DNA of 58,748 nucleotides, taken from assembly GCA_030157655.1 (NCBI GenBank), contig JAOAUK010000031.1, positions 1-58,748 on the forward strand, given 5' to 3'. Source of the DNA: Polynucleobacter sp. (GTDB lineage: Bacteria; Pseudomonadota; Gammaproteobacteria; Burkholderiales; Burkholderiaceae). Below the pieces are notes generated by a model. The model did no database searches and was not told the DNA's origin. It saw only the letters and a program-made list of their open reading frames with translations. A program made the translations under genes and the position numbers. Positions 19,475 through 31,808 of the stretch are shown piece by piece (the stretch's first letter is position 1; each line of letters starts with the position of its first letter).

Positions 19475-20767
19475 TTAGTCAGCTTGCTTGCGCAAAAAAG
19501 CTGGAATATCGTAGTAATCAGCACCCTTATCCATCATTGCCTGCGCCTCTGGTGAGCTATTCGCACCCAAACGTGGCTCAGCAGATTCACGATTGCTGCG
19601 AAAAACCTTAGGCACATCATATTTAGCGTAATCAGAAGCAGAGCTTACTGGCATTACCGGAGTAGGAGCTGCCGCAGTATTAGCCATTGCCATTGAGGCA
19701 GTAGCGCTTTGCGGAGCAAATGAACTCAAGTCAGCCATTGTTGGCGCTGCATCATAAGTACCCGTTGCTTGTGTATTGCGCCAAATTACTTCTGGTTGCT
19801 TCTCTTTACGCTTGCCACCATTCAAACCAGTAGCAACTACTGTTACACGCAATGCATCACCCAAGCTTTCGTCGTAAACAGTACCAAAAATAACAGTAGC
19901 ATCATCAGCAGCATAACCGCGGATAGCGCCCATTACTTCACGAGTTTCTGACAACTTGAGTGAGCGACTTGCAGTAATGTTTACCAACACACCACGGGCA
20001 CCTGATAGATCAACACCCTCTAACAATGGTGACGCAACAGCAGCTTCAGCAGCTAAACGAGCACGATCCATACCAGATACAGTTGCAGTACCCATCATGG
20101 CTTTACCTTGCTCACTCATCACTGTCTTAACGTCTTCAAAGTCAACGTTGATCAAACCTTGCTCATTGATGATTTCAGCAATACCTGCAACCGCGTTATG
20201 CAATACATCATCGGCACAACCAAAGGCCTTGTCCATCTCAGCATCTTCGCCCATTACTTCGAATAGTTTCTCATTGAGAACAACGATCAATGAATCAACA
20301 TAGTTCTCTAACTCATGAGCACCAGCTTCAGCAACTTTAGCGCGCTTAGCACCTTCAAAATCAAATGGCTTACTAATGACGCCCACAGTCAAGATGCCCA
20401 TTTCTTTTGCTACTTGAGCAACGATTGGGCCTGCACCTGTACCAGTACCACCACCCATACCTGCAGTGATAAATACCATGTGTGCACCTTGTAGCGCATC
20501 AGCAATGCGTGCCTTAGCTTCCACAGCAGAAGATGCACCCACTTCAGGCTTTGCACCAGCACCAAGACCAGTAGCGCCCAACTGAATGTTGAGGCCTGCT
20601 TTAGAACGTTGAAGTGCACCCGCATCTGTGTTCATGCAAATGAACTCAACACCTTGTACACCACGACGAATCATGTGCTGCACAGCGTTACCACCTGCAC
20701 CGCCCACGCCGACAACTTTAATGATGGTCTTACCCGCCGGTTCTGTATCTAACATTTCAAATTCCAT
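19475..20767 (-). CDS. ftsZ: Cell division protein FtsZ
   Basis: GVGGAGGNAVQHMI, GMGGGTGTGAGP, C-terminal YYDIPAFLRKQAD; SD AAGGAGGT directly upstream. Confidence 0.98.
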   Translation of the reverse strand: MEFEMLDTEPAGKTIIKVVGVGGAGGNAVQHMIRRGVQGVEFICMNTDAGALQRSKAGLNIQLGATGLGAGAKPEVGASSAVEAKARIADALQGAHMVFITAGMGGGTGTGAGPIVAQVAKEMGILTVGVISKPFDFEGAKRAKVAEAGAHELENYVDSLIVVLNEKLFEVMGEDAEMDKAFGCADDVLHNAVAGIAEIINEQGLINVDFEDVKTVMSEQGKAMMGTATVSGMDRARLAAEAAVASPLLEGVDLSGARGVLVNITASRSLKLSETREVMGAIRGYAADDATVIFGTVYDESLGDALRVTVVATGLNGGKRKEKQPEVIWRNTQATGTYDAAPTMADLSSFAPQSATASMAMANTAAAPTPVMPVSSASDYAKYDVPKVFRSNRESAEPRLGANSSPEAQAMMDKGADYYDIPAFLRKQAD

Positions 20768-20831
20768 ACTACCTCCTTTTAACTACGGTTGACGACGACA
20801 AAATAAAAACTGCAATACTTAATTCTTAATA

Positions 20832-22070
20832 TCAAAAATTACCCATGAACCACTCACGCATACGCGACACAATGTTTTGCCACGTTCCTGATTGAGCAAC
20901 TCGACGACCACGCACCAACTGCACGCGACCTTCCATTAACAAACCTAGACCTGTTGAATAACGAGGGCTTCTTAAAATCTCACTTAAATGACCTTTGTAC
21001 TCAGGCACACCTACGCGAGCTGGCTTAGCAAAAACTTCTTCTGCCAACTCCACCACGCCTGGCATTAAAGCTGTACCACCAGTCAGTACGATTCCAGAAG
21101 AAACCAAATCTTCCATACCTGAATCACGAACCACTTGACGCACTAAGCTCAACAACTCTTCAACGCGTGGCTCAATCACAGCAGCCAATGCCTGACGTGA
21201 CATTGAGCGCGCTTCACGATCACCCACACCTGGCACCTCAATACTTTCATTAGGGTTTGCCATGCTTTGGCGAGCAATACCAAAATGAATCTTCAAGTCT
21301 TCTGCTTCAATAGTTGGGGTACGCAATGCCATCGCAATGTCATTGGTAATTTGGTCACCCGCAATAGGAATCACAGCCGTATGACGAATGGCGCCCTGGC
21401 TAAAGATGGCAATATCAGTTGTACCGCCACCAATGTCGACCAACACAACGCCTAATTCTTTTTCGTCTTCAGTTAACACAGCCATACTAGACGCCAAAGG
21501 TTGCAAAATTAAATCGTTAACCTCAAGACCACATCGGCGCACACACTTCACAATATTTTGCGCAGCACTGACAGCACCAGTAACAATGTGCACTTTTACT
21601 TCTAAACGAATACCGCTCATACCAATCGGTTCGCGTACATCCTCTTGCCCATCAATGATGAATTCTTGCGTAAGGATATGAATAATTTGCTGATCTGTTG
21701 GAATGTTGATTGCTTTTGCTGTCTCAATCACACGCTCCACATCACTTGGTGATACTTCTTTATCTCTAATTGCCACCATGCCTGTTGAGTTAAAGCTGTG
21801 AATGTGATTACCAGCTATGCCTGTAAAGACTTGTGCGATACGACGATCAGCCATTACTTCAGCTTCTTCAAGGGCTTTTTGAATTGACTGTACAGTCGCC
21901 TCAATATTAACAACAACACCCTTTTTTAAGCCTTTCGATGCCACCTGACCCAAGCCAACAACATTGAACTGTCCATCAGGATTTAACTCGGCAACCAAAG
22001 CAACCACTTTGGATGTACCAATATCCAAACCAACAATTAAATCTTTGGTGTCTTTACTAATCACGCTCAC
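20832..22070 (-). CDS. ftsA: Cell division protein FtsA
   Basis: VGLDIGTSKVVALVAE; GTG start at 22070 overlapping the ftsQ stop (GTGA) preferred. Confidence 0.95.
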   Translation of the reverse strand: MSVISKDTKDLIVGLDIGTSKVVALVAELNPDGQFNVVGLGQVASKGLKKGVVVNIEATVQSIQKALEEAEVMADRRIAQVFTGIAGNHIHSFNSTGMVAIRDKEVSPSDVERVIETAKAINIPTDQQIIHILTQEFIIDGQEDVREPIGMSGIRLEVKVHIVTGAVSAAQNIVKCVRRCGLEVNDLILQPLASSMAVLTEDEKELGVVLVDIGGGTTDIAIFSQGAIRHTAVIPIAGDQITNDIAMALRTPTIEAEDLKIHFGIARQSMANPNESIEVPGVGDREARSMSRQALAAVIEPRVEELLSLVRQVVRDSGMEDLVSSGIVLTGGTALMPGVVELAEEVFAKPARVGVPEYKGHLSEILRSPRYSTGLGLLMEGRVQLVRGRRVAQSGTWQNIVSRMREWFMGNF

Positions 22071-22888
22071 AGTTTTTTTCCTATATGTATTGCATAGCCA
22101 TTGGCATAACGAAGATCTATCGAGTCGATACGCTGACCCCACTTTTCTTCTACTTGCGGCCAACTCTTTAATAAACGTTCAACACTTAATTGAATTTGCT
22201 TTGAGTCACGTTCATCTAATTCACGACCCAATTCAATTAACAATCCATTACTCAACTTAACTTTCCACGCATAACGAGATGACAAGTCAAGACCTTGAAC
22301 CTTCACCTTCCATGGTTCAAACCAAGCATTAATTTTTTGCACTTTTCTAAATACTTCTTGGTTACTTCCTTCAGGACCACTAAATCTCAGCAATGAAGCT
22401 CCATCTTCAGCTTCAGCCATATTGGCAACAAAGACTTCACCATATGTATTCATTAATTTAGGTGTATCACTACCACCCCAAACAGCGAGCGGCTGATGCT
22501 CTTCGATAGCCACCACTATTCCGTTAGGCCATTCGCGACGCACACTTGCTCTTCTCACCCAGGGCATACCTTCAAATGCTTGACGAGCTTGATCTAAACG
22601 AATCGTGAAAAAGTTACCGCGCACTTGATCAACAGCTCTTGCTTTAATCGTTGGCAAATTAACGTGCTTCAATTCGCGTCCATCTAAAGATTCAACGGTC
22701 AAATGATTCAAAGTAAATACTGGCTTTTGACCTAACCAGAACAGCAACCATGCACAAGTTGATAAAAGTGCAATAAACAATAGAACGTTAGAAATAGCAC
22801 GCAATGTTCTTGGATGACTCCAAATCGGACCAAACACGGTGGCCAACATAGATGCAATCAAAGAAAGGGCTGCGCGCAAGAATTTCAT
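22067..22888 (-). CDS. ftsQ: Cell division protein FtsQ
   Basis: Position between ddl and ftsA; TM segment plus POTRA ([20 protein letters not shown]), [30 protein letters not shown]. Start M at 22888. Confidence 0.93.
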   Translation of the reverse strand: MKFLRAALSLIASMLATVFGPIWSHPRTLRAISNVLLFIALLSTCAWLLFWLGQKPVFTLNHLTVESLDGRELKHVNLPTIKARAVDQVRGNFFTIRLDQARQAFEGMPWVRRASVRREWPNGIVVAIEEHQPLAVWGGSDTPKLMNTYGEVFVANMAEAEDGASLLRFSGPEGSNQEVFRKVQKINAWFEPWKVKVQGLDLSSRYAWKVKLSNGLLIELGRELDERDSKQIQLSVERLLKSWPQVEEKWGQRIDSIDLRYANGYAIHIGKKL

Positions 22889-23883
22889 GAATTCACACCC
22901 GCCTTGCTTAATAACCACAAGACCAAATCGGCATACTCAACGCCCGCAGCTCTTGCAGCCATTGGCACCAATGAATGACCAGTCATGCCTGGCGCAGTAT
23001 TCATTTCAAGCAAATATGGCTGACCTGTTTGGTTATCAATCATGACATCCGCTCGACCCCAACCCTTGCAACCTAGTGCACGATATGCACTTAATGCCAA
23101 GTCTTGTACTTTTTTCTCAACAGATACATCCAGGCCAGTTGGGCAAAGGTATCTTGTATCGTCTGAGAAATATTTATTGTGATAATCATAGTTAGAATCT
23201 GGCGCAACGATTCTGATCACAGGCAATGGTTGAGCATTTACGCCATCACCAACAATCGGGCAAGTTAACTCTTCACCAATAATGCATTGCTCAGCCATGA
23301 CATCTCTATCAAGCTTGGCAGCCATCTGGTATGCGGCCGGCAAATCTGCCACATTAGTAACTTTGCTCAAACCAAGTGATGAACCTTCTCTAGCTGGCTT
23401 AACAATGATTGGCATACCCAAATCTTTTGCAATCTGATTCCAATCACTCTTAGTATTTAGCATGGCAAATTTAGGTGTCGCTAAGTTAAAGCTTGACCAC
23501 AAACGCTTCGTTGCCTGCTTATCAATTGCTAATGCAGAAGCCAATACGCCGCTACCCGTGTAAGGCAACTTCATTTGCTCCAAAAGTCCCTGCATCGTTC
23601 CATCTTCACCATAACGACCATGAAGAGCGATGAAGACACGATTAAATTGTTGACTAGCTAAATCAGAAATTGATTGCTCGGCAGGATCAAAAGCATGAGC
23701 ATTAACACCTTTAGATAAAAGTGCTTCGAGAACGCCTTTACCAGACATCAAAGAAATCTCGCGCTCACCTGACTTACCACCAAGTAGAACGCCCACCTTA
23801 CCCAAGTCCGCAACATTTACTTGAGCCAAATCTTTTTGAACTTGCTCACTCCATGAGCTCATCACCACATTAGGCATGCGCAC
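22885..23883 (-). CDS. ddl: D-alanine--D-alanine ligase
   Basis: [50 protein letters not shown]. Confidence 0.97.
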   Translation of the reverse strand: MRMPNVVMSSWSEQVQKDLAQVNVADLGKVGVLLGGKSGEREISLMSGKGVLEALLSKGVNAHAFDPAEQSISDLASQQFNRVFIALHGRYGEDGTMQGLLEQMKLPYTGSGVLASALAIDKQATKRLWSSFNLATPKFAMLNTKSDWNQIAKDLGMPIIVKPAREGSSLGLSKVTNVADLPAAYQMAAKLDRDVMAEQCIIGEELTCPIVGDGVNAQPLPVIRIVAPDSNYDYHNKYFSDDTRYLCPTGLDVSVEKKVQDLALSAYRALGCKGWGRADVMIDNQTGQPYLLEMNTAPGMTGHSLVPMAARAAGVEYADLVLWLLSKAGVNS

Positions 23884-25303
23884 CTCCTGCTAACTTACCA
23901 GGTACCGCAGAAATTGAGCCCGCACCCATGGTGATCACGACATCACCATCACGCGCCATACTTAATACCAAATTAGGTAAGTCATTAACATCTTTTGTGA
24001 ATTGAGTAGCTTTGACATCCAACAAACGATCAGCATCCTTGGCCTTAGAAAGCGCCTTAATTAAGCTTTCTCCATCAGCACCCGGTATACGAGCCTCACC
24101 CGCTGGATATACCTCTGTTAGCGCCAACGCATCGACCCCTTGAAGAACTTTGACAAAATCACCAAAGCAATCTCTAGTTCTTGTAAAACGATGTGGTTGG
24201 AATGCTAACAACAAGCGGCGACCTGGGAATGCTCCTCGAGTTGCAGCCAATGTTGCTGCCATTTCAACTGGATGATGACCATAGTCATCGATTACTGTGC
24301 ATGTACCACCTTGCGGCAATGTCACTTCACCATATTTTTGGAAGCGGCGACCAACACCACGGAACTCTTTTAGCGCCTTAATAATTGCTTCGTCAGATAC
24401 GCCCAACTCAGTTGCAATTGCAATCGCTGCCAAAGCGTTGCGCACATTGTGCAAGCCAGGTAAATTCAAAGTTACTTTTAATGCCCCTGGTTTTTCGCCA
24501 TGACGACGGACCGTATGACGCAAGGCAACGAAATGCATTTGAGAGCCATCTGCTTGAACGTCAATAGCTCTCACATCAGCATCTTCAGATAGGCCATAAC
24601 GAAGCATAGGTTGGGAGACGAATGGCAGAATATCTCGCACGTTTTGATCATCAACACAAAGGACAGCCACACCATAAAACGGCATGCGCTGAGTAAATTG
24701 AACAAATGCTTGTTTCAACTTAGCCATATCATGCTGATATGTGTCCATGTGATCAGCGTCGATATTTGTGATGACCTCAATCACTGGTAATAAGTTTAAG
24801 AATGAAGCATCAGACTCATCAGCTTCAGCAACAATAAAATCACCAGTGCCTAGGCGTGCATTCGCGCCAGCTGAATTTAATTTGCCACCAATCACAAATG
24901 TAGGATCTAAGCCACCCTCAGCCAAAACAGACGCCAATAAACTTGTAGTGGTGGTTTTTCCATGAGTACCAGCAATAGCAATACCTTGTTTTAAGCGCAT
25001 CAACTCACCAAGCATCACCGCTCTTGGCACAATTGGAATGCGCGCAGCACGTGCTGCCAACACTTCTGGGTTATCCCCCGTCACAGCAGTTGAAATTACA
25101 ACAGCTTCTGCGCTAGTTACATTTTTAGCATCATGACCAATATGAATTTCTGCCCCACACTCACGCAAACGTTTTGTGGTTGAACTATCAGTAATATCGG
25201 AGCCGCTGACCTTATAGCCAAGATTTAGCAAAACCTCAGCAATACCACTCATGCCAGCACCGCCGATGCCTACAAAATGAATTTGATGAAGAATGTGTTT
25301 CAT
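23870..25303 (-). CDS. murC: UDP-N-acetylmuramate--L-alanine ligase
   Basis: [30 protein letters not shown]. Confidence 0.97.
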   Translation of the reverse strand: MKHILHQIHFVGIGGAGMSGIAEVLLNLGYKVSGSDITDSSTTKRLRECGAEIHIGHDAKNVTSAEAVVISTAVTGDNPEVLAARAARIPIVPRAVMLGELMRLKQGIAIAGTHGKTTTTSLLASVLAEGGLDPTFVIGGKLNSAGANARLGTGDFIVAEADESDASFLNLLPVIEVITNIDADHMDTYQHDMAKLKQAFVQFTQRMPFYGVAVLCVDDQNVRDILPFVSQPMLRYGLSEDADVRAIDVQADGSQMHFVALRHTVRRHGEKPGALKVTLNLPGLHNVRNALAAIAIATELGVSDEAIIKALKEFRGVGRRFQKYGEVTLPQGGTCTVIDDYGHHPVEMAATLAATRGAFPGRRLLLAFQPHRFTRTRDCFGDFVKVLQGVDALALTEVYPAGEARIPGADGESLIKALSKAKDADRLLDVKATQFTKDVNDLPNLVLSMARDGDVVITMGAGSISAVPGKLAGGAHA

Positions 25304-26388
25304 TAACGGGCAACTTTCTTAGTTAACTGTGTGCACACCTCTGCAACATCTTGTGTCGCATGAGGTTTTGCTTGACTGAGAGCTGCTTCTGCCATTTTTT
25401 GTAAATCTGCACGAGTCACAGTTTGCAGATAGTCAGCAAGCGCATCAGCAGTCATTTGAGATTGGGGCATCAATACGGCTGCTCCAACATCAGATAAAAA
25501 TCTTGCGTTGGCTGTTTGATGATCATCAACAGCATAGGGGAAGGGCACCAGATAAGAGGCAACACCCACAGCTGATAATTCAGCAACTGTCATCGCGCCA
25601 GCCCTACAAATTACTAAATCAGCATTTGCGTAGGCAGCGGCCATGTCATCAATAAATGGTTGGACGCTTGCTTGAACGTTCAAATCAGAATACTTTTGGC
25701 GCAATGCTTCAACATGCTTTTCACCAGCCTGATGAATGACCATAGGTCTGGATTCCGCGGCAATCTTTGCTAGCGCTTGCGGTACTACATCATTAAGAGC
25801 AGCCGCACCCAAACTTCCACCCACCACAAGAATATTCAATGGACCAGTTCTTGATCCATATCTATTAGCTGGCGCAGTAATTTGCCCCATGCCAGCACGC
25901 AATGGATTACCGACCCATGTTGCACCTGGTAATGCTTTAGGGAAGGCGCACAAAGTTTTATCTGCCACTTTTGCCAATACTTTATTAGCTAAACCAGCAA
26001 TAGAGTTTTGCTCATGTAAAACTAATGGTTTACCCAATAAGGCGCTCATCATGCCACCTGGGAAAGTTACATATCCACCCATACCTAATACAACATCTGG
26101 TTGCACACGACGTAAAACCTGAATACTTTGCCAAAAAGCACGTAGTAAATTAAAAGGTAATAAGGCAATGGTTTTAATACCTTTACCTCTTAACCCACCA
26201 AACTGTATGCCTTCAAAATTAAAACCTTTTGGCGGGACCAAGCGATATTCCATACCCTGTGGATTACCTAACCAAGACACATTCCAACCTTGCTCACGCA
26301 AATATTCAGCAACAGCTAAGCCAGGGAAAATATGTCCCCCTGTGCCACCAGCCATTACTAATAAAGTTGGAGCGTGTGCAATGGTCAT
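25303..26388 (-). CDS. murG: UDP-GlcNAc:lipid I GlcNAc transferase
   Basis: [33 protein letters not shown]. Confidence 0.97.
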   Translation of the reverse strand: MTIAHAPTLLVMAGGTGGHIFPGLAVAEYLREQGWNVSWLGNPQGMEYRLVPPKGFNFEGIQFGGLRGKGIKTIALLPFNLLRAFWQSIQVLRRVQPDVVLGMGGYVTFPGGMMSALLGKPLVLHEQNSIAGLANKVLAKVADKTLCAFPKALPGATWVGNPLRAGMGQITAPANRYGSRTGPLNILVVGGSLGAAALNDVVPQALAKIAAESRPMVIHQAGEKHVEALRQKYSDLNVQASVQPFIDDMAAAYANADLVICRAGAMTVAELSAVGVASYLVPFPYAVDDHQTANARFLSDVGAAVLMPQSQMTADALADYLQTVTRADLQKMAEAALSQAKPHATQDVAEVCTQLTKKVAR

Positions 26389-27650
26389 AACTTGCCGCCC
26401 CGCATCAAAATTCTGTTTTCGTAATCAATCTTCAGGAGAATGGCGATTGCCACGGCATTCATCATCAAACCAGATCCGCCAAAACTAACGAATGGCAATG
26501 TCAGACCTTTAGTTGGCAAGAGCCCTAGGTTCACACCCATATTAATAAATGCTTGCCAACCAATCCAAATAGCAATGCCTTTGGCAACCAAGCCAGCAAA
26601 ACTTCGATCTAGCTGCAATGCAGTTCTACCAATTAAGAAAGCTCTTCTGACGATCCAATAGAAAATCGCAATGACCACTGTGACGCCGACAAAACCAAGT
26701 TCTTCACCAATCACTGCCAAAATGAAGTCTGTATGAGCTTCAGGAAGATAGTGGAGTTTTTCAACACTACCGCCCAAGCCAACACCGAACCACTCCCCTC
26801 GACCAAATGCCATGAGTGAGTGCGTGAGTTGATAAGCTTTGCCCGCTGCAAATGACTCATTCCAAGGATCCAGATATGCAAAGATTCGATCTCTTCGGAA
26901 TGGAGAGAAAATAATGATGGTTGCAAAACTACCAATCGCCAAACCAATCAAAGCGCTAAATAACTTGCCACTAATGCCACCCAAGAACAAGAGGCCCATA
27001 GCAATTACAGCAATCACCATGAATGCACCCATGTCAGGTTGCAATAGTAATAAAACACCCACAGCAATCACCGCCGCCCCCATTGGAGCCAAACCTTTTA
27101 ATAAATGATGCAAATAATCTTGTCTTTGTACTGTGTACCAAGCTGTAAATAACACTACCGATAACTTCATGAGTTCTGATGGTTGGAAATTGGTAATGCC
27201 TAGCGGAATCCAACGACGCGCACCATTCACACCTTTACCAACACCTGGAATCAAAACAAAAATTAATAAGATAAATGCCAAAGCAAACATGGCAGGAGCC
27301 AAACGGTCCCATACTTTGAGAGGGACCTTGAATGCAAAAATACCAATGCAAAATGCCATCACAATCGACAATGCATGACGAATCAAAAAGTGACTACTAC
27401 TGTATTTTGCGTATTTAGGGCCATCTGGCAATGCAATCGATGCTGAATAAACCATCACCAATCCAAGCGTTACTAGCAATAGGACTGCCCATAACAATGG
27501 TTGATCGTATTCCATCATGCGCGAACGGGTTGGACGCACAACAGTCGTTGCATCACGAAGACCCAAACGAAAATCTTCGAAACTTTCTTTGATGCCACCT
27601 TTGACACCGCTAATACTACTTAAGCTAAATCGCTTGAACATTTGAATCAT
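26385..27650 (-). CDS. ftsW: Lipid II polymerase/flippase family protein FtsW
   Basis: SEDS family: [39 protein letters not shown]. Confidence 0.96.
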   Translation of the reverse strand: MIQMFKRFSLSSISGVKGGIKESFEDFRLGLRDATTVVRPTRSRMMEYDQPLLWAVLLLVTLGLVMVYSASIALPDGPKYAKYSSSHFLIRHALSIVMAFCIGIFAFKVPLKVWDRLAPAMFALAFILLIFVLIPGVGKGVNGARRWIPLGITNFQPSELMKLSVVLFTAWYTVQRQDYLHHLLKGLAPMGAAVIAVGVLLLLQPDMGAFMVIAVIAMGLLFLGGISGKLFSALIGLAIGSFATIIIFSPFRRDRIFAYLDPWNESFAAGKAYQLTHSLMAFGRGEWFGVGLGGSVEKLHYLPEAHTDFILAVIGEELGFVGVTVVIAIFYWIVRRAFLIGRTALQLDRSFAGLVAKGIAIWIGWQAFINMGVNLGLLPTKGLTLPFVSFGGSGLMMNAVAIAILLKIDYENRILMRGGKL

Positions 27651-29209
27651 GCGCTCACCTGTCCATTTAAAGTTGCCAATTCATTGATTGCATCAATAAA
27701 AACTTGTGCGCGATGTGCGTAATCCTTAAACATGTCAAAGCTTGCACAAGCTGGAGATAACAAAATTAAGTCTCCAGATACTGCCAACTTTGAGGCCTCC
27801 TGAACCGCCACCTCTAAAGTATTAGCGTCGATCAAAGGCACTGTAGTGTTAGCCAATACCTGCCTAATTAGTGGAGCGTCTCTTCCAATCAGAACTACTG
27901 CTTTAGCGTGATGAGCAACAGCATCAGCCAATGGTGAAAAGTCTTGGCCCTTTCCTTCACCACCAGCAATCAAAATAATTCGAGCACGCTGACCACCCTC
28001 ACCCAAACCATTTAAAGCTGCCAATGTGGCACCCACATTAGTGCCTTTACTATCATCGACATACTCAACACCATCAATGATTGATACGCTTTGCACTCGA
28101 TGTGCTTCGCCTTCATATTCGCGCAAGCCATGCAACAAAGGACTCATTGGCAAACCAATTGAACTTGCCATAGCCAACGCAGCCAAGGCATTGCTAGCGT
28201 TATGACGGCCCTTAATACGCAATGCATCAGCAGGCATTAAACGTTTTAAGCGTAATGGCTCATCATCAGCATCTGTTTTTTTACGACGACGTTTGGTTTT
28301 TAATTCAAGGGCTTCTAAATCAGGCTCAGCCCAAACCAACCAATCAATGCCACCTGCAGCCGTGTCGTGAAAAATGCCAAACGCATCTTCTTCGACAGGT
28401 GCTTCAGCACCAAAAGTAACAATACGCTGAGACTTAAGATTCACAGACATCTGTGCAACTGCCTCATCATCACGATTCAATACGGCAATTGTGTTTTCAC
28501 CAAAAATTCTTGCTTTAGCTGCAATGTATTGCTGCATATCACCATGCCAATCCAGGTGATCTTGAGTAACGTTCAATACCGTGGCTGCATCTGCATCAAG
28601 GCTATAGGTGTTCTGCAATTGAAAGCTAGATAATTCCAATACCCAGACATCCGGCAATTCTTCAATATCCAATAACTTATCAAGAGCAGCAGGGCTAATG
28701 TTGCCCGCAACGGCAACTGTCATTCCAGCGCGCTCGCACAACAAACCTGTTAGTGCAGTTGTGGTTGTTTTTCCGTTAGTTCCCGTAATCGCAATTACTT
28801 TTCCTGAGTAATTTTGCTCATCCTTTAATGATTGAATGGCTTGAGCAAAAAACTCGATTTCACTCCAAACAGGAATTTCTTTCTCAGTAGCACCAGCCAA
28901 AAATGATTGAACAGGTTCTTGTAATGGAGATAAGCCTGGACTAATTGCAATTAAATCAATGCCACTTAATAAGTCAGAGGACAAACCACCTAAATGGATA
29001 TTTTTTACGCCAAAATCTTTGATTTGCTGTTGATATTTTTTTGCATTCTCAGATAACTGATTTTCAGATCTTGTGTCAGCCACAGATACTGTTGCACCCT
29101 GACTATCGCACCAACGAACCATGGCTGCGCCCGACTCCCCCAAGCCAAGCACCAAGATACTCAAACTCTGAGTACGCTCTTTGCCAAATGGATGTTGTAA
29201 CTGAATCAC
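27647..29209 (-). CDS. murD: UDP-N-acetylmuramoylalanine--D-glutamate ligase
   Basis: AITGTNGKTTTTALTG, VEYVDDSKGTNVGATLAAL, LLSPACASFDMFKDYAHRAQVF. Confidence 0.97.
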   Translation of the reverse strand: MIQLQHPFGKERTQSLSILVLGLGESGAAMVRWCDSQGATVSVADTRSENQLSENAKKYQQQIKDFGVKNIHLGGLSSDLLSGIDLIAISPGLSPLQEPVQSFLAGATEKEIPVWSEIEFFAQAIQSLKDEQNYSGKVIAITGTNGKTTTTALTGLLCERAGMTVAVAGNISPAALDKLLDIEELPDVWVLELSSFQLQNTYSLDADAATVLNVTQDHLDWHGDMQQYIAAKARIFGENTIAVLNRDDEAVAQMSVNLKSQRIVTFGAEAPVEEDAFGIFHDTAAGGIDWLVWAEPDLEALELKTKRRRKKTDADDEPLRLKRLMPADALRIKGRHNASNALAALAMASSIGLPMSPLLHGLREYEGEAHRVQSVSIIDGVEYVDDSKGTNVGATLAALNGLGEGGQRARIILIAGGEGKGQDFSPLADAVAHHAKAVVLIGRDAPLIRQVLANTTVPLIDANTLEVAVQEASKLAVSGDLILLSPACASFDMFKDYAHRAQVFIDAINELATLNGQVSA

Positions 29210-29217
29210 TATTATTC

Positions 29218-30387
29218 CTATCGCAACTTCAAGCTAGACAAACCAATTAACACCAACAAAATTGTGATGATCCAAAATCTCACCACAACCTGAGTTTCTT
29301 TCCAGCCACTTAATTCAAAATGATGATGAAGGGGGGCCATCTTGAAAATTCGACGACCTTCGCCATACATTTTTTTAGTGAACTTGAACCATGCAACTTG
29401 CAACATGACTGACACAGTCTCAGCAACGAAAATGCCACCCATGACAAAAAGGACGATTTCTTGACGAACAATCACAGCAACTGTTCCCAATGCACCACCC
29501 AAAGCTAAAGCACCCACATCTCCCATAAAGACTTGCGCTGGATGAGTGTTAAACCATAAGAACGCTAAGCCAGCACCGCTCATGGCGCCGCAGAAAATCA
29601 TTAATTCACCTGCACCAGGGATGTATGGGAATAAAAGGTATTTGGTATAGATCGCATTACCCATCACATATGCAAAAACACCCAATGCCGCACCGACCAA
29701 AATTACTGGCATGATGACCAAACCATCTAAGCCATCAGTCAAATTCACAGCATTTGAGCTACCTACAATCACCAAATATGTCAGCACAATGAAGCCAAGC
29801 ACACCCAATGGGTAGCTAACTTCTTTGAAGAAAGGTACATACAAATTAGATTTAGCAGGCAAGTTAATTGAAAAACCGCTTTGCACCCAATTTAAGAAAA
29901 GTTCTAAAACTTTTAGGTTGTTAACTTCTGAAACTGAGAAAGCTAAATAAATGGCTGCGAATAATCCAATGACTGATTGCCAGAAATATTTTTCTCTGGA
30001 TGACATGCCCTTTGGATCTCTGTAAACAACTTTGCGATAGTCATCAACCCAACCAACGGCACCAAAACCTAAAGTAACAATTAAGACAATCCAAATAAAA
30101 CGATTGGATAAATCAGCCCACAACAATGTTGAGATGGCTATGCCAATCAAAATCAACACACCGCCCATAGTAGGCGTACCAGTTTTCACTAAATGTGTCT
30201 GCGGTCCATCTGTACGAACAGCTTGACCAACCTTCATCGCCGTTAAGCGACGAATCACCCATGGCCCAAAGAACAATCCAATCAATCCAGCAGTTAAAGT
30301 GGCCATGACCGCTCTGAAGGTAATGTAATTAATGACACGTAGAAAACTCAAGTCGTCTTGCAAGAGTTGGGCTAACCATAACAACAT
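29218..30387 (-). CDS. mraY: Phospho-N-acetylmuramoyl-pentapeptide transferase
   Basis: [36 protein letters not shown]. Confidence 0.98.
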   Translation of the reverse strand: MLLWLAQLLQDDLSFLRVINYITFRAVMATLTAGLIGLFFGPWVIRRLTAMKVGQAVRTDGPQTHLVKTGTPTMGGVLILIGIAISTLLWADLSNRFIWIVLIVTLGFGAVGWVDDYRKVVYRDPKGMSSREKYFWQSVIGLFAAIYLAFSVSEVNNLKVLELFLNWVQSGFSINLPAKSNLYVPFFKEVSYPLGVLGFIVLTYLVIVGSSNAVNLTDGLDGLVIMPVILVGAALGVFAYVMGNAIYTKYLLFPYIPGAGELMIFCGAMSGAGLAFLWFNTHPAQVFMGDVGALALGGALGTVAVIVRQEIVLFVMGGIFVAETVSVMLQVAWFKFTKKMYGEGRRIFKMAPLHHHFELSGWKETQVVVRFWIITILLVLIGLSSLKLR

Positions 30388-31808
30388 CAGTGAATCTCCT
30401 CAGCAAGAGCTTTGACCACTCTTTCCATACGCATAAAACGAGACCCTTTTACAAGAATCGTTGTCTCTTCATTGCCATTTCTTGCAACCAGTGATTTTTT
30501 TAGTTCAGCGCAAAGGTCCTGAACATCAGAAAAATGTTGCGCAGTCCCCTGTGCATTTGGCGTATTTTTATAAGCCATCACCGCTTCTTTACTTAGGTCG
30601 CCAGTTGCAAATAACTTTTGAATACCTTTTTCTCCAGCGTAGCTACCAACTTCACGATGAAACTCCGGGCCTTGTTCACCAACTTCACCCATATCACCTA
30701 ATACCAACCAGGCTGGCATATTGATAGTTGATAGCACGTCGACTGCGGCACGTACCGAATCAGGATTGGCGTTGTAACTATCATCAATAACTATTGTTTG
30801 CGCATTAATTTGATGCTTTTGCATACGACCAGTCACCGGCTCAAACTTCTCCAATCCAGACTGAATAGTCGCTAAAGAAATGCCTGCTGCAATTGCTACA
30901 GCAGTTGCAGCCACAGCATTACGCGCATTGTGCTCACCCAAAATTTGCAGGCTGACATTGATGGAGCCCTGTGGGGTATTAATTTTTAACTGATTGACGC
31001 TGGCATCTAACCACTCACCCTTAACAGTAGCTGGAGCATCAAACGCAAAATCAATTGTGGCTCTACTTCCGGCAACTTGCTTCCAATAGCTGGTGTACTC
31101 TGAGTCGGCCGGGAATACAGCTACGCCATTTTCTGGCAAAGCTTCAATAGCAAGGCCATGCTCTTTAGCAACCGCTTCAACCGTTGCCATAAATTCTTGA
31201 TGTTCACGCTGTGCGTTATTAATCAATGCGATATTCGCTTGCGCAATATTTGATAAAAGTGCAGTTTCGCCAGGGTGGTTCATACCCAACTCAATGACCG
31301 CTAATTTGTGCTGTAAATTCAAGCGCAATAGCGTTAGCGGCAAACCAATTTCATTATTAAAGTTGCCCTGAGTCGCCAAAGCATTTGCATCGCCAACTGC
31401 AGCATTAAATATGCTCTGAATCATTCCCTTAACGGTAGTCTTTCCATTGCTACCGGTAACAACAACTGAGCGCTTTAAATGTTGTTGATCACAAGCCCTC
31501 TTCCAGCAAGTGGCAAGTTCTTGTAATGCTTGTTGGGTATCTTTCACCAAGATTCCTAATAGGTCTTTTGGTAGCTTCTCAGCTGAACTCACTAAACAAG
31601 CGATTGCACCTTTAGACTTCACTTCTTGTAAAAAATCGTGCGCATCAAATTTTTCACCACGGATGGCAATAAACATATCGCCAGCGCTTACCTGACGGCT
31701 ATCGCTGGTAAATCGAATAACTTCCTGTTCATTAGCAACACCATTAATCCACTCTGCATGCGGCAAATATTGTTTTACTTGAGAGAGGGTCATAAAAAAC
31801 TGGCTCAT
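30387..31808 (-). CDS. murF: UDP-MurNAc-tripeptide--D-Ala-D-Ala ligase
   Basis: [29 protein letters not shown]. Confidence 0.96.
   Translation of the reverse strand: MSQFFMTLSQVKQYLPHAEWINGVANEQEVIRFTSDSRQVSAGDMFIAIRGEKFDAHDFLQEVKSKGAIACLVSSAEKLPKDLLGILVKDTQQALQELATCWKRACDQQHLKRSVVVTGSNGKTTVKGMIQSIFNAAVGDANALATQGNFNNEIGLPLTLLRLNLQHKLAVIELGMNHPGETALLSNIAQANIALINNAQREHQEFMATVEAVAKEHGLAIEALPENGVAVFPADSEYTSYWKQVAGSRATIDFAFDAPATVKGEWLDASVNQLKINTPQGSINVSLQILGEHNARNAVAATAVAIAAGISLATIQSGLEKFEPVTGRMQKHQINAQTIVIDDSYNANPDSVRAAVDVLSTINMPAWLVLGDMGEVGEQGPEFHREVGSYAGEKGIQKLFATGDLSKEAVMAYKNTPNAQGTAQHFSDVQDLCAELKKSLVARNGNEETTILVKGSRFMRMERVVKALAEEIH

Noticed and set aside
19956-20303. 115-aa plus-strand ORF
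   Set aside because: Antisense to ftsZ; no SD or family resemblance.
18789-20831. Peroxiredoxin between ftsZ and lpxC as a novel insertion
   Set aside because: I recall a peroxiredoxin near ftsZ/lpxC in other Betaproteobacteria, so gene presence alone is not novel; only the spacer structure is reported.
25736-26122. 128-aa plus-strand ORF
   Set aside because: Antisense to murG; no recognisable domain, typical antisense composition.
26168-27378. Several plus-strand ORFs (60-106 aa)
   Set aside because: Antisense to murG/ftsW; composition mirrors the TM-rich minus-strand genes.
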